From contig CAWIDH010000034.1 in the NCBI GenBank assembly GCA_963834855.1, positions 59,063-123,062 of the forward strand: DNA of 64,000 bases, given 5' to 3'. Shown here piece after piece: positions 39,829 to 48,501 of this stretch; positions within the stretch are counted from its first letter, which is position 1; each line of letters begins with the position of its first letter. A program made the translations under genes and the position numbers. Source of the DNA: DATJKD01 sp963834855 (GTDB lineage Bacteria; Pseudomonadota; Gammaproteobacteria; Steroidobacterales; Steroidobacteraceae). The notes beneath the pieces are model-generated. The model was not told where the DNA came from, searched no databases, and saw only the letters and a program-made list of their open reading frames with translations.

Positions 39829-40821
39829 ATGTCCGGAAGCCCCACTGTCGGCGCGCGACAACTGTGCGCACGTTTCGCCAGACCATCCTTGGGTCGGGCG
39901 GTCTGGCAACTGACCAACACGCTGCCACCGTTTGCAATATTGTGGATGTTGATGGCGTGGACCCTGCACACAGGTCGAGGCTATGGCTGGACGCTGCTGC
40001 TGGCGCTCCCTGCTGCTGGACTGTATGTGCGCCTGTTCATCATCCAGCACGATTGCGGCCACGGCTCGTACTTCGCCAGCAGGCGGGCCAACCGCTGGGT
40101 CGGCGCCTGTCTAGGATTGATCACGCTGTTTCCCTTCGGTTACTGGAAGAAGACCCACGCCGTGCACCACGGCACTTCCGGAAACCTCGATCGCCGGGAG
40201 TTCGGCGATGTCCGAACGCTGACCCTGAACGAGTATCGGGCGCGGTCGCGATGGGGCCGCTTCTGCTACCGCTGCTATCGCAGCATGCCCGTGCTGTTGG
40301 GGCTAGGGCCGATCTTTCAGTTCGTGATCAAGCATCGGGTTCCATTCGATCTGCCGTTGTCCTGGAAGAAGGAGTGGACCAGTGTGCTGCTCAACGACCT
40401 GATGCTCCTGATCGTGGGAGCTGCAGCCGGTTTGGCATTCGGTTGGTACACGGTGCTGCTCGTGCATCTGCCGGTGCTCCTGGTCGCCGGTGCGATGGGC
40501 GTGTGGCTGTTCTACGTACAGCACACCTTCGAGCATGCCTATTGGTCACGGCAGGAAGGCTGGGATGCCAATCAAGCCGCGGTAACCGGCAGTTCCTACT
40601 ACGACCTCCCGCCAGTGGTGCATTGGTTTACCGGCAATATCGGCTACCACCACATTCACCACCTGGCGCCGCGCATTCCGAACTACCGCTTGCGCGCGGC
40701 GTTTGAATCCAGCCCCTTGCTGCGGTGCGCACCGAGCCTGACGCTACGTACCAGCCTCGAGTGCGCGCGCATGAAGCTTTGGGACGAAGATCGGCGACTT
40801 ATGGTCGGGTTTCCGGAGTGA
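39829..40821 (+). CDS. Fatty acid desaturase (membrane di-iron, delta-12/omega-6 type)
   Basis: A 330-residue inner-membrane desaturase with the three histidine boxes that bind the di-iron centre: HDCGH (residues 74-78), HAVHH (about 110-114) and HHIHH (near 270, in IGYHHIHHLAPRIPNYRL). Four membrane helices are visible (about 32-66, 90-105, 190-215 and 215-240). The pattern YVQHTFEHAYW matches the omega-6/delta-12 branch. It should insert double bonds in membrane lipids, useful in cold or stress. The shared 22-bp site lies 53 bases before ATG 39829. Confidence 0.93.
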   Translation: MSGSPTVGARQLCARFARPSLGRAVWQLTNTLPPFAILWMLMAWTLHTGRGYGWTLLLALPAAGLYVRLFIIQHDCGHGSYFASRRANRWVGACLGLITLFPFGYWKKTHAVHHGTSGNLDRREFGDVRTLTLNEYRARSRWGRFCYRCYRSMPVLLGLGPIFQFVIKHRVPFDLPLSWKKEWTSVLLNDLMLLIVGAAAGLAFGWYTVLLVHLPVLLVAGAMGVWLFYVQHTFEHAYWSRQEGWDANQAAVTGSSYYDLPPVVHWFTGNIGYHHIHHLAPRIPNYRLRAAFESSPLLRCAPSLTLRTSLECARMKLWDEDRRLMVGFPE

Positions 40822-40848
40822 ATTCATCGGCAAGCGCAATTGTTCGGC

Positions 40849-40870
40849 GTATGTGCGTCGGCGTACTGAC
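40849..40870 (+). promoter_or_regulatory. 22-bp near-palindrome, site 4
   Basis: GTATGTGCG / CGTACTGAC half-sites; 48 bases before the start at 40919. Confidence 0.7.
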
Positions 40871-40918
40871 CCGGCGCAGAATCGCGGGCAGTATCACTGC
40901 TCACGCAAGGAGATAGCT

Positions 40919-41086
40919 ATGCAGGACGAAATCCCTGCAACCGCATGGAAACGGTTTGCAGACAAGGTGAAAGGGCTATGGCGCAAACCCGTCGAGCCTG
41001 ACTTCGCGGCAATGGCGGCAGCGTCGCTCAAGCACGAGAAAGAAACCCCCGTCGCTCCAGAGACGCCGGGAGTGTCGCAACGCTGA
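40919..41086 (+). CDS. Small hypothetical protein
   Basis: A 55-residue protein with an amphipathic N-terminal helix (ATAWKRFADKVKGLWRKP) and an acidic tail (SLKHEKETPVAPETPG). A strong ribosome site (AAGGAG) precedes ATG 40919, and the shared 22-bp site lies 48 bases upstream. It is probably a small stress-regulated protein that touches membranes or nucleic acid through the helix; this is inference from composition. Confidence 0.6.
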   Translation: MQDEIPATAWKRFADKVKGLWRKPVEPDFAAMAAASLKHEKETPVAPETPGVSQR

Positions 41087-41103
41087 CCCCATGACAGATC
41101 TGC

Positions 41104-42010
41104 TCACTTCCTCGTGCGCTCGCCGAACAGCATCTCGAGTGCAACGCCCGCACCCCAATTGGCTTCGCGGCGCTCGAGCAGGGTCTCGCGCGGCCACGTG
41201 ATGCTCGAGCGCAGCTCGAGAAACAACCAATCGCGGTGAAACCGGCGCCGGTAGATTGCCCGCAGGCCGTAGTCGGCAACCGCGACCTCGTGATCGGACT
41301 CTCCCGAGATCCCGGCCTGATAGGCGAAGGCCCGCCCGTCGCCGAGGTTCTGATAGAGCGTCAGGCTCGAGAACCAACTTGCGCCCTCGGTTTCCTGCGT
41401 AAACCTGCCCGAGCCGGTCCAGCGCACCAGGAAGTTTTCGGCGAGCAAGCGCTCCAGGTCCGCGCGCGTCGTGGCCCCGAAGCCTTCGCGCTCTTGCCAG
41501 AAGATCGTCTCGTGCAGTCGAAGGAGGTTGCGGTCGAGGAACGGTAGCGCGAGGCGGTAAGTACCCTTGACGTAGGGTTCCGCGGGCCAGTCGAGCCTGG
41601 CGCCCACGCCCGCATCGAAGTGGCCACCACCCCGACCGGGTTGACGGTACCCCAGGCCGAAAAGCACCGAGTCATCTTCTTCCCGTGCAAATTGCCTAGG
41701 CAGCGTGTCGAAGTCGTCGCGCAGCTCGGTCACGTATTCGTCGGGATCGACCCTGCCGACGAATGCAGTGAAACGCTCGCTCAGCTGCGGGAGACGTACG
41801 TGCGCGCGGAACCGAACGCTCGGCTCCCATTGGCACGAGGTCCACCCACGACGGCGTGGAAATCGCGGATTCGAGTGCCGGTTTCTCCTTCTGTGGCGAC
41901 TGAGCAGCAACAACGCCCACCATCGCATTCATTCCGAGTGCAGCCACGACGACGACGCACTTGCGGCACTTCGAACCGATGTCATCGGACGGCTGCATCA
42001 AAGCTCTCAA
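41104..42010 (-). pseudogene. Outer-membrane beta-strand-type protein, frameshifted
   Basis: Two overlapping frames make one protein of about 300 residues. The upstream frame (from 42010) has a signal peptide (CVVVVAALGMNAMVGVVAAQ) and continues to WVDLVPMGAERSV. The downstream frame takes over near 41830 (EPSVRFRAHVRLPQLSERF) and continues to LEMLFGERTRK. The body has alternating aromatic/polar strands (GTYRLALPFLDRNLLRLHET, FFAYQAGISG-like) suggesting a beta-barrel. The span is 907 bases, one more than a multiple of three, so one extra base near 41825-41840 explains it. Sequencing error or real decay cannot be told apart here. Confidence 0.6.
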
Positions 42011-42045
42011 CGGAATCGCGAATGGCGATGCTGCAGTCGGGCACC

Positions 42046-42067
42046 ATCTGTGCGGTTGCGTACAGAC
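42046..42067 (+). promoter_or_regulatory. 22-bp near-palindrome, site 5
   Basis: ATCTGTGCG / CGTACAGAC half-sites; 71 bases before the cytochrome start at 42139. Confidence 0.75.
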
Positions 42068-42138
42068 CGTGACTCGAGCGTCGCGTAGCTTGCGCCGGAC
42101 GAAGCACCCTGGCCCTGACCATGATTCAGGAGTCCCAC

Positions 42139-43362
42139 ATGGTTACCCAGCCATATCGACTGTTAGACCGGACACGGGCACTCCTGGTACTCGGTATCGC
42201 AACGGTCGCGATCATCGGGTTGTCCGGGGAGCCTGCGCTCACCGACTCCCGGACGACGCCGATGACCTCAGGCGACGCATCGGGCGACGCGAAGAGTTCA
42301 TCCGACCTCATTGCCGAGGGACAGCGTATTTTCCGCTTCGACACCTTCGGTGACGAGCAGCTCTGGACGGACAAGCTGCGCCTGCATGAGGTGGTCGAGA
42401 AGAGCGTCGACCCGACCACTGCGCTCTCAGTGGGGCTCAAGGTCGACGCCGACGTTCTGCCTCCGGGGATCCTGAAGAAGGTCGACCTGAAGAGCGCGGC
42501 GACGACCGTCGCGCTGTTGAAGATGAATGCCATCGTCGGAATACAGGCCGAAGTCGACGCAAACAACCATATCACCCGGCTCGGGGTCACTTGCGCGCTG
42601 TGTCACTCCACGGTCGACGACGCCGTCATGGCCGGTATCGGCCACCGGCAAGACGGCTGGCCGAACCGGGACCTCAACGTCGGCGCAATCATTGCACTCT
42701 CGCCCGCCCTGACTGCGGACCAGAAGGCGGTTTACTCGTCGTGGGGGCCCGGCAAATACGATCCGCGCTACAACCAGGACGGGAAGAACACGCCGCTCGT
42801 GATCCCGCCGGCGTATGGGCTGGCCCAGATAAAGAATGAGACATACACGGCGGAGGGACCGCTCTCCTACTGGAATGCCTACGTCGCCGTCACCCAAATG
42901 GGCGGACAGGGCAACTTCACCGACTCGCGGCTCAAGATCGACGTCAAGCACTCACCGGACCTGGTCAGCTCGAAGCTACCGGCGTTGCGCGCGTATCAGC
43001 ACAGCCTCCCGGCACCGCGAGCCGCAGCGGCGAGTTTCAATGCCGACGGCGCAGCGCGCGGGCGCATAGTGTTCAATCGGACCTGCGCGACCTGCCACGT
43101 CGACGGGACTGGCACCGACAACAACAGCGGGAAGCTGCACGCGCCCGCGGATACCGGCGTCGACGGCGCCTACGCGGCCCGCACCGCCACCAAGGCCTAC
43201 CGCACGACCCCGTTGCGTGGGCTCTGGCAGCATCCGCCCTACTTCCACGACGGGAGCGCGGCAACGCTGCAGGACGTGGTCACGCACTACGACCGCGTGC
43301 GTGCTCTCGGACTCAAAGCAGAGCAGCAGGCGGATCTCGTCGAGTACCTGAAGTCGCTCTGA
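42139..43362 (+). CDS. Dihaem c-type cytochrome
   Basis: A 407-residue periplasmic protein with a signal anchor (about residues 12-32) and two haem c motifs: CALCH (about residue 152) and CATCH (about 315). Other features are QHPPYFHDGSAATLQDVVTHY and the ending EQQADLVEYLKSL, both typical of C-terminal cytochrome c domains with axial Met or His ligands. It may pass electrons or reduce peroxide, as dihaem peroxidases do, but the layout is not the classical CcpA one. ATG at 42139 has CAGGAG upstream. The shared 22-bp site is 71 bases before the start. Confidence 0.85.
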   Translation: MVTQPYRLLDRTRALLVLGIATVAIIGLSGEPALTDSRTTPMTSGDASGDAKSSSDLIAEGQRIFRFDTFGDEQLWTDKLRLHEVVEKSVDPTTALSVGLKVDADVLPPGILKKVDLKSAATTVALLKMNAIVGIQAEVDANNHITRLGVTCALCHSTVDDAVMAGIGHRQDGWPNRDLNVGAIIALSPALTADQKAVYSSWGPGKYDPRYNQDGKNTPLVIPPAYGLAQIKNETYTAEGPLSYWNAYVAVTQMGGQGNFTDSRLKIDVKHSPDLVSSKLPALRAYQHSLPAPRAAAASFNADGAARGRIVFNRTCATCHVDGTGTDNNSGKLHAPADTGVDGAYAARTATKAYRTTPLRGLWQHPPYFHDGSAATLQDVVTHYDRVRALGLKAEQQADLVEYLKSL

Positions 43363-43456
43363 GGTCAAAACATGCGGTCGCGAGACCATTCGACCCGCTG
43401 GGACTGACATGCAGGCGCGCGATTCACGCAATATTGCAATCTGCCGGCAAGCGCGA

Positions 43457-43690
43457 TCAGGAAGCGAGTAGCCGATCAGTCTCCGTTTTGACCACGGCAT
43501 AGCACTCGCAGCACAGTTCTTCCAGCTTTGGCCGGTCCAGCACTGTGATCTTTCCACGGACGTATCGGATGACGCCGAGCTTCTGCAGCTCGCCGGCGGC
43601 CTCCGTGACACCTTCGCGCCGAACGGCGAGCATGTTGGCGATCAGCTCCTGGGTCATGGTCAGTTCGTCGGAGGACAGGCATGCCCGGCG
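43457..43690 (-). pseudogene. Crp/Fnr-family regulator remnant (DNA-binding part only)
   Basis: The last 75 or so residues match the winged helix of a Crp/Fnr subfamily: DELTMTQELIANMLAVRREG, VTEAAGELQKLGVIRYVRG and KITVLDRPKLEELCCECYAV. The cyclic-nucleotide-like sensory domain is missing. The sequence upstream in frame (HRRACLSS and before) does not resemble the family, and the helix that should precede DELTMT is lost. It is therefore a decayed gene or an N-terminally replaced fragment. Such a regulator would be a natural partner for palindromic operators, and the 22-bp sites lie on both sides of it. Confidence 0.7.
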
Positions 43691-43921
43691 ATGCAGGACC
43701 GTGCAGCACTGATTCACGCAACACCGCACGATTTTGTGGCCCCCGGCGGATGGAGCTGACGGACCAGGGTTGTCCGTTCCTGCGCCGGAGCCGGAAGCCT
43801 CTTGATGTAGTAGCGACGATCTGCCGCAGCACCACTGTCTCTGACGGAGTGCCGAAAGGAAATCGCCGCGCAGTCCCGCGATTCGGGGTGCGCGGCGGCC
43901 TTTCAACGATGCCTTACCTAC

Positions 43922-44758
43922 TCAGAGCGTCAGCGCCTTCGACTGGACGCTCTTGACGCCGCGCACGTTCTGCGCGAGCTCGATGGCAAGGGCGCGCTCA
44001 GCACCACTGTCCACTTTGCCGCTCAGCATGACGATGCCCTTGTCGGTATTTACCGAGATGTCGGAACCGTCGACATTGCTGGAGTACATGTAGGTGGACT
44101 TCACTTTCGTGGTAATCCAGCCGTCACTCATGTCCTTTCCGGCTTCCTGGGTGGAACTCATCGCCGTAGCAGCAGTGCCCGCCTTCGCACTCTTGACCAC
44201 CAGCTGATTGTCCACGGACATGACGCCGCGTGTGCCCATTGCCAGTTTGCCAGCCAGGTCCTTCGTTGCTGCGCTGTCAGCTGAGCCCACGAGCGTTACC
44301 TTGCCCCGCTTCGTTTCCACGTTCGCGGTCAGGCCCTCGGTATTCTTGCTCCACACCAGCTTCGACTTGACTGCGGATGTGATTGACGCATCGTCGATCA
44401 CTTCGCCGTAGCTGCGGTCTGCTGACCGCGCCGGTGGCGTGTAGTCGGCCTGGACCTTGATCTGGTTATCCACGTCCTTGATGCCGTTGACGCCGAGCGC
44501 GATCTGCTCAGCCAGGTCCTTGTTGACGCTCTCTTCCACATTGCCGGTCAGCGTCGCCTTGCCCTCATCGACCGAGACCTTGAGGTCGTTGGCCCGCAGG
44601 AACGGGCTCAATGCATAGGTCGTCCAGATCTGGCTTTCCTGCCGAGCGTTCGTGACGTCCTGTGAGGGCGTGGTGGCTGCGGTCGCCGCGACGCTGCTCG
44701 TAGCGATAGCCAGCGCGACTGCAGTCGCGAGTAATCGATTGCGTGATTGGGTGTACAT
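43922..44758 (-). CDS. Periplasmic protein with three BON domains
   Basis: A 278-residue protein. The signal peptide is residues 1-28 (ending AATAA). Three BON domains follow (about 42-105, 118-185 and 210-277), each with the alternating pattern D.KVSVDEGKATLTGNV or GLTANVETKRGKVTLVGSA and a glycine such as GVNGIKDVDNQI. BON domains bind phospholipids; OsmY-like relatives protect against osmotic and membrane stress. It is transcribed alone. No clear copy of the 22-bp site lies upstream. Confidence 0.9.
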   Translation of the reverse strand: MYTQSRNRLLATAVALAIATSSVAATAATTPSQDVTNARQESQIWTTYALSPFLRANDLKVSVDEGKATLTGNVEESVNKDLAEQIALGVNGIKDVDNQIKVQADYTPPARSADRSYGEVIDDASITSAVKSKLVWSKNTEGLTANVETKRGKVTLVGSADSAATKDLAGKLAMGTRGVMSVDNQLVVKSAKAGTAATAMSSTQEAGKDMSDGWITTKVKSTYMYSSNVDGSDISVNTDKGIVMLSGKVDSGAERALAIELAQNVRGVKSVQSKALTL

Positions 44759-45238
44759 TCAGATGCTCCGTTTCGAATAAATAGTGGTTGTCGATGGCGG
44801 TCCGATGACCGTCCACGAAGACAGTGGTGGGGAAGTAGTCCGGAGCACCTGCCGTCACGGCTTCGTCGGAACGACGCTCGTGGTGTCCTGAGTCAGGTCG
44901 GCCAGCTTATGATCCTGGCCTGGTTTGACCGCCGAAGGATAGCGGTCGACGAGCCTCGCGTCGGTGCGCTGGCGCGCTTAGTCGATACCACCGTTCAATC
45001 GATTCGCCTTCACACTTCTGGCGAGATCGCGTCTGTGTACTTAACAGTACAGACCTCATGGAAGCCGCCGTGTAACCTCTTTGACGGAGTACCTGCCATG
45101 CGTAACCCGGAGCATTCGCAAGGAAATCGATCATGTGCGCAGTATCGGCGCGCACCCGGCGCAGCCCTAGTGCCACCGAGATCGCCGTCCGCCCGTGAGC
45201 GCTGGCTTGCGGGCGTGCTGACTTAACACACCACCGAC
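44759..45238. other. Gap with a palindrome but no sure gene
   Basis: About 480 bases. It contains the palindrome at 45031-45054 and very short frames, including a 42-residue one from 45098 and a 21-residue one from 45133, each with a fair ribosome site. Neither resembles a known protein. Confidence 0.35.
45031..45054 (+). promoter_or_regulatory. Variant palindrome with longer centre
   Basis: GTCTGT and GTACAGAC half-sites as in the shared 22-bp motif, but separated by ten bases instead of eight. The next long gene starts 184 bases downstream; two tiny frames start closer. Confidence 0.45.
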
Positions 45239-45520
45239 ATGAGCGAGCGTGCGGCGGTCGTTCGGGCAGTGCGCATCGCGCTGGCCCTGGCCTGTTTACT
45301 CGCGGCGGGTTGCGCCGGGGTGAAGCAGGCGCAGCAGCAGGAGCCGGTCCCGAGCTCCCCGCCGGTAGCACCAGCCCCCGCCAGCGTTCCGCCCGCACCA
45401 CCCGCGTCGGAAGCAGGAACCACGCCCGCCGTTGTCGAGCCGCCCCAAGCCCGTGAGGCGCCGGCCCAGCCATCCCAGATCGAGCCTGCTCTCGGCGTAC
45501 TCACTAAGCTTTGGCCGTGA
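45239..45520 (+). CDS. Small proline-rich lipoprotein
   Basis: A 93-residue protein. A signal peptide with lipobox (CLLAAGCAG, Cys about residue 25) is followed by a region very rich in Pro and Ala (PVAPAPASVPPAPPASE) that should be extended and exposed in the periplasm. The stop overlaps the GTG start of the next small gene by four bases, so the two are coupled and may once have been one protein. Unknown function; related designs span the gap between membrane and wall. Confidence 0.65.
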   Translation: MSERAAVVRAVRIALALACLLAAGCAGVKQAQQQEPVPSSPPVAPAPASVPPAPPASEAGTTPAVVEPPQAREAPAQPSQIEPALGVLTKLWP

Positions 45521-45666
45521 TCGCATTGCAGGGCTTTCCCTGCGGTCAGGTCGTCAACTCCAGTCAACAGGGCGCGGACGATTACGTCGCCACATGCGAG
45601 GACGGCAACCGCTACCGTGTGTTCGTGAACGCAGAAGGCCGAGTCATCGTGCAAAAGCTCGACTAG
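45517..45666 (+). CDS. Small hypothetical protein (DDYVATCEDGNRYRV type)
   Basis: A 49-residue protein. The C-terminal 35 residues (QQGADDYVATCEDGNRYRVF and NAEGRVIVQKLD) are repeated almost exactly in the copy at 57055-57180, which supports selection on the peptide. The GTG start at 45517 overlaps the upstream lipoprotein stop. The stop TAG is part of a CTAG at 45663-45666 that also forms the stop of the gene on the opposite strand. Function unknown. Confidence 0.6.
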   Translation: MIALQGFPCGQVVNSSQQGADDYVATCEDGNRYRVFVNAEGRVIVQKLD

Positions 45667-45884
45667 GGCTTCCTTGCGCCGAACAGCAGCAGCGCGCCGC
45701 CAATCACGATCGCCCCAACGCCCGCCCAGACCGGGACGTTCACCGTCTGTTTGTCCTGCACGGACATCTCGATCGGCCCTACTTTGACGTCGTGTGTCTG
45801 CTTCGTGTAGCTGAAGCTCCCGTACGCCAATCCTAGGACACCGGCCAGGATCAACACGATGGCCGGGATTTTCAAGGCGTTCAT
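45663..45884 (-). CDS. DUF3185 small membrane protein, copy 1
   Basis: A 73-residue protein with two membrane helices (NALKIPAIVLILAGVLGLAYG and VPVWAGVGAIVIGGALLLFG) and a central loop GSFSYTKQTHDVKVGPIEMS. This is the DUF3185 pattern, common in stress-linked loci; function unknown. The ATG overlaps the stop of the glycine-zipper gene by four bases (ATGA), so both are coupled. The second copy is at 55513-55728. Confidence 0.85.
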   Translation of the reverse strand: MNALKIPAIVLILAGVLGLAYGSFSYTKQTHDVKVGPIEMSVQDKQTVNVPVWAGVGAIVIGGALLLFGARKP

Positions 45885-46423
45885 TGGCGATCCACCAGCG
45901 AGGTCAACACCAGCTCGCCGTTCTCGACCGGAATTCTTCGGCCCGGGTCGTGGTCCATGCGCACGGTGCCTTCGCGGTCGCCGAGGCGATAGCGCACCTG
46001 GTAGCCGTCGGCTTGCTGCGCGGAATCGTAGGTCGTCCGACACCGCTGCTCGACCGACTGGGTCGTATTGCCGTCCTGCATGTGCTTCTGGACCTTGCTG
46101 CCGGCATAGCCCCCGGCTGCCGCGCCGGCTACCGTCGCCACCGTCTGGCCCGTGCCGTCGCCGATCTGGTTGCCTACCACTCCGCCCACCACCGCGCCCA
46201 GGACGGCCCCTGCCACGCGTTTCGGATCATTCGTGGGCGCCTGGCTCGTCACGATCTCGTCGGAGCAGACCTGTCGAGGTGTGCGCACCGTCCGGGTCAG
46301 TTGCTCGACGTTGAGGACTTCGGCAGAACGCCGGTTATCCATCGCTTGATAGCCGGCAAACGCACCGGCGGCAGTTACCGCCACGCCACCAACGACGAGG
46401 CCGGTAATCAATGACCTGTTCAT
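45881..46423 (-). CDS. Glycine-zipper 2TM protein, copy 1
   Basis: A 180-residue membrane or periplasmic protein. The N-terminal helix is MNRSLITGLVVGGVAVTAAG. The glycine-zipper segment (about residues 78-112) reads VAGAVLGAVVGGVVGNQIG and TVATVAGAAAGGYAGSKVQ. The C-terminal half is soluble, with paired cysteines (VEQRCRTTYD). Such 2TM glycine-zipper proteins resemble SlyB/RcnB-type envelope stress lipoproteins, although no lipobox is present. GTGGAGA precedes the chosen ATG 46423. A nearly identical copy is at 54974-55516. Confidence 0.85.
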   Translation of the reverse strand: MNRSLITGLVVGGVAVTAAGAFAGYQAMDNRRSAEVLNVEQLTRTVRTPRQVCSDEIVTSQAPTNDPKRVAGAVLGAVVGGVVGNQIGDGTGQTVATVAGAAAGGYAGSKVQKHMQDGNTTQSVEQRCRTTYDSAQQADGYQVRYRLGDREGTVRMDHDPGRRIPVENGELVLTSLVDRQ

Positions 46424-46630
46424 TTTGATTTCTCCACTCGAACCCACCCGTCGCGCGGCGAATTCCCGAAACGGTCCGATGCGGTTGATGTGGATGACTG
46501 TAACTGACGTGCCGGCAGAGTCTGTTCGCTACCGCACCAAGTGCGCGGCAGGCACTTCGGCCGCTCCGAATTCCGGCAGCGGCTCCTGGGCTTGCCCGGT
46601 TTCCAAGACCCCTACGGCGCGGTGGACCCA
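46424..46630. other. Leader of copy 1 with a degenerate 22-bp site
   Basis: GTCTGTTCG at 46520 followed by CCGCACCAAG is a one-sided match to the shared motif, about 96 bases before the glycine-zipper start on the minus strand. No gene is seen. Confidence 0.35.
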
Positions 46631-47274
<644 letters not shown>

Positions 47275-47306
47275 CAAATTAGAAAGGGCCGCTTTGCGCG
47301 GCCCTT
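47275..47306 (-). terminator. Terminator-like hairpin at the intron's 5' exon
   Basis: AAGGGCCGC (47284-47292) pairs perfectly with GCGGCCCTT (47298-47306), with a five-base loop. On the minus strand it is followed by TTCTAATTT and then the intron. The gene it once terminated is not identifiable upstream. Confidence 0.65.
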
Positions 47307-47686
47307 CCAGTGCGGTGTCTTGGGTTACCACATGGCAGCAACCCGTGACTTCCACCGCTGATCGCATAGTGCACCGATGTACTCGTCAAAGCAATGAATG
47401 TATGCAGTGTCGAAATGTGGCAACTGTTGTGGCGGCGCCCTTTGTGTTCCCCACCGCACCGACAAGCGGCAGGCGTCTCAGATAGTGTTCCTATCGCGAT
47501 GGATCATGGCGGCGAGACCAACGGCCATCAGTCCGGAGGCGCTTCAGCCAATGCTTGTGCGCTTCGCGTGCACGTGAGTCTCAGCCCTTTCGATGAATCG
47601 TCCGACAGCCCGTCGTTGTGCATCCACACGCGCGTTTCACCGTCGATGATGACGTGATCCATTCGGAAGCCAAATTGGAGAGCAAG
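47307..47686. other. Gap without a recognised gene
   Basis: About 380 bases. Short frames are present on both strands but none with a ribosome site and protein-like composition. Confidence 0.3.
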
Positions 47687-48196
47687 ATGACTAGCAGCAC
47701 TCTGGAACGCGAACCCGACAAGACTGCGGGCGCGGCTACGATCTCGGGTCCGCTTGGCGCACATCCGGTTGAAACCGGGCTCAGGGGAGGGGGCGTCGCA
47801 GCGGACGCACTGTTTGGAACGGTAGGCCGTGAGGACGCCGTAGCAGGCGTCGTGGACGACGGTTTCGCAGGCAATAAGATCGCCGAATCGATCGACCCCG
47901 CCGCCGAGGAAGCTTACTGGCGCGAGAACTATTCGAGTCGGCCCTACGTCACCCGCGAGGCAACCTTTAACGAGTATCGTCCCGCCTATAGTTACGGCGT
48001 CGATGCCCACCGACGTTACGAAGGCCAATCGTTCGAACAGGCGGAACCCGAGCTGATGCGCGATTGGGATCGCGTCAAAGGCATGTCCAGCTTGACGTGG
48101 GAGAACGCCAAGCACGCGGTCCGTGACTCCTGGCAGCGCGTCAGCGACCTCGTTGAACGCGCGACGCCTGGAGATTCTGATCACGATGGGAAGTAA
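47687..48196 (+). CDS. Conserved hypothetical protein (AEEAYWRENYSSRPYV family)
   Basis: A 169-residue protein. The N-terminal part has short glycine/alanine segments (a shortened glycine zipper, GREDAVAGVVDDGFAGNKIA). The conserved C-terminal domain is rich in aromatic and charged residues: SIDPAAEEAYWRENYSSRPY, YRPAYSYGVDAHRRYEG and ELMRDWDRVKGMSSLTWENA. This family recurs in proteobacterial stress loci; its role is unknown. GGAGAG precedes ATG 47687. The last codons and the following 120 bases are repeated, inverted, at the right edge of the window. Confidence 0.8.
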   Translation: MTSSTLEREPDKTAGAATISGPLGAHPVETGLRGGGVAADALFGTVGREDAVAGVVDDGFAGNKIAESIDPAAEEAYWRENYSSRPYVTREATFNEYRPAYSYGVDAHRRYEGQSFEQAEPELMRDWDRVKGMSSLTWENAKHAVRDSWQRVSDLVERATPGDSDHDGK

Positions 48197-48300
48197 GCCG
48201 ACGATCATCGGCTGGCACGGGGCCCGCGATCTGACGACTGAACAGGGACTAGAGTGGAAAACGCTGCGAGCACGCTGGGGATCAAGCGTCCACTCGCTGG
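48177..48300 (+). repeat. Inverted duplicate segment, copy 1
   Basis: The 3' end of the conserved gene and the next 100 bases (GATCACGATGGGAAGTAAGC through CAAGCGTCCACTCGCTGG) recur in reverse at 63891-64000 with a small gap. From here to kup (48502) no gene is seen. Confidence 0.85.
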
Positions 48301-48501
48301 CCCCTGTGAGGGTCTGACGCTCTCGGATGGGGATCGGGACCCCTGGGGCGTGCTCGGCCGGCACCGCCAAGGCAGCACCTCCCGAAGAATAGGCGGCGAG
48401 CCGAGCTGCCATCGCTCTAGCGCAGGTTGCCCAGCGCGCAGTGTACGATGGAGCACACGACAAGCCCCACGATAAGAAATCCCTGCCGCGAGTAACCGGT
48501 C

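Noticed and set aside
44565..44858. 97-codon minus-strand frame overlapping the BON gene start
   Set aside because: Overlaps the BON coding region in another frame; no supporting features.
48310..48501. Possible riboswitch before kup
   Set aside because: No recognisable ydaO/c-di-AMP or K+-linked aptamer pattern; the sequence is partly a duplicated segment.
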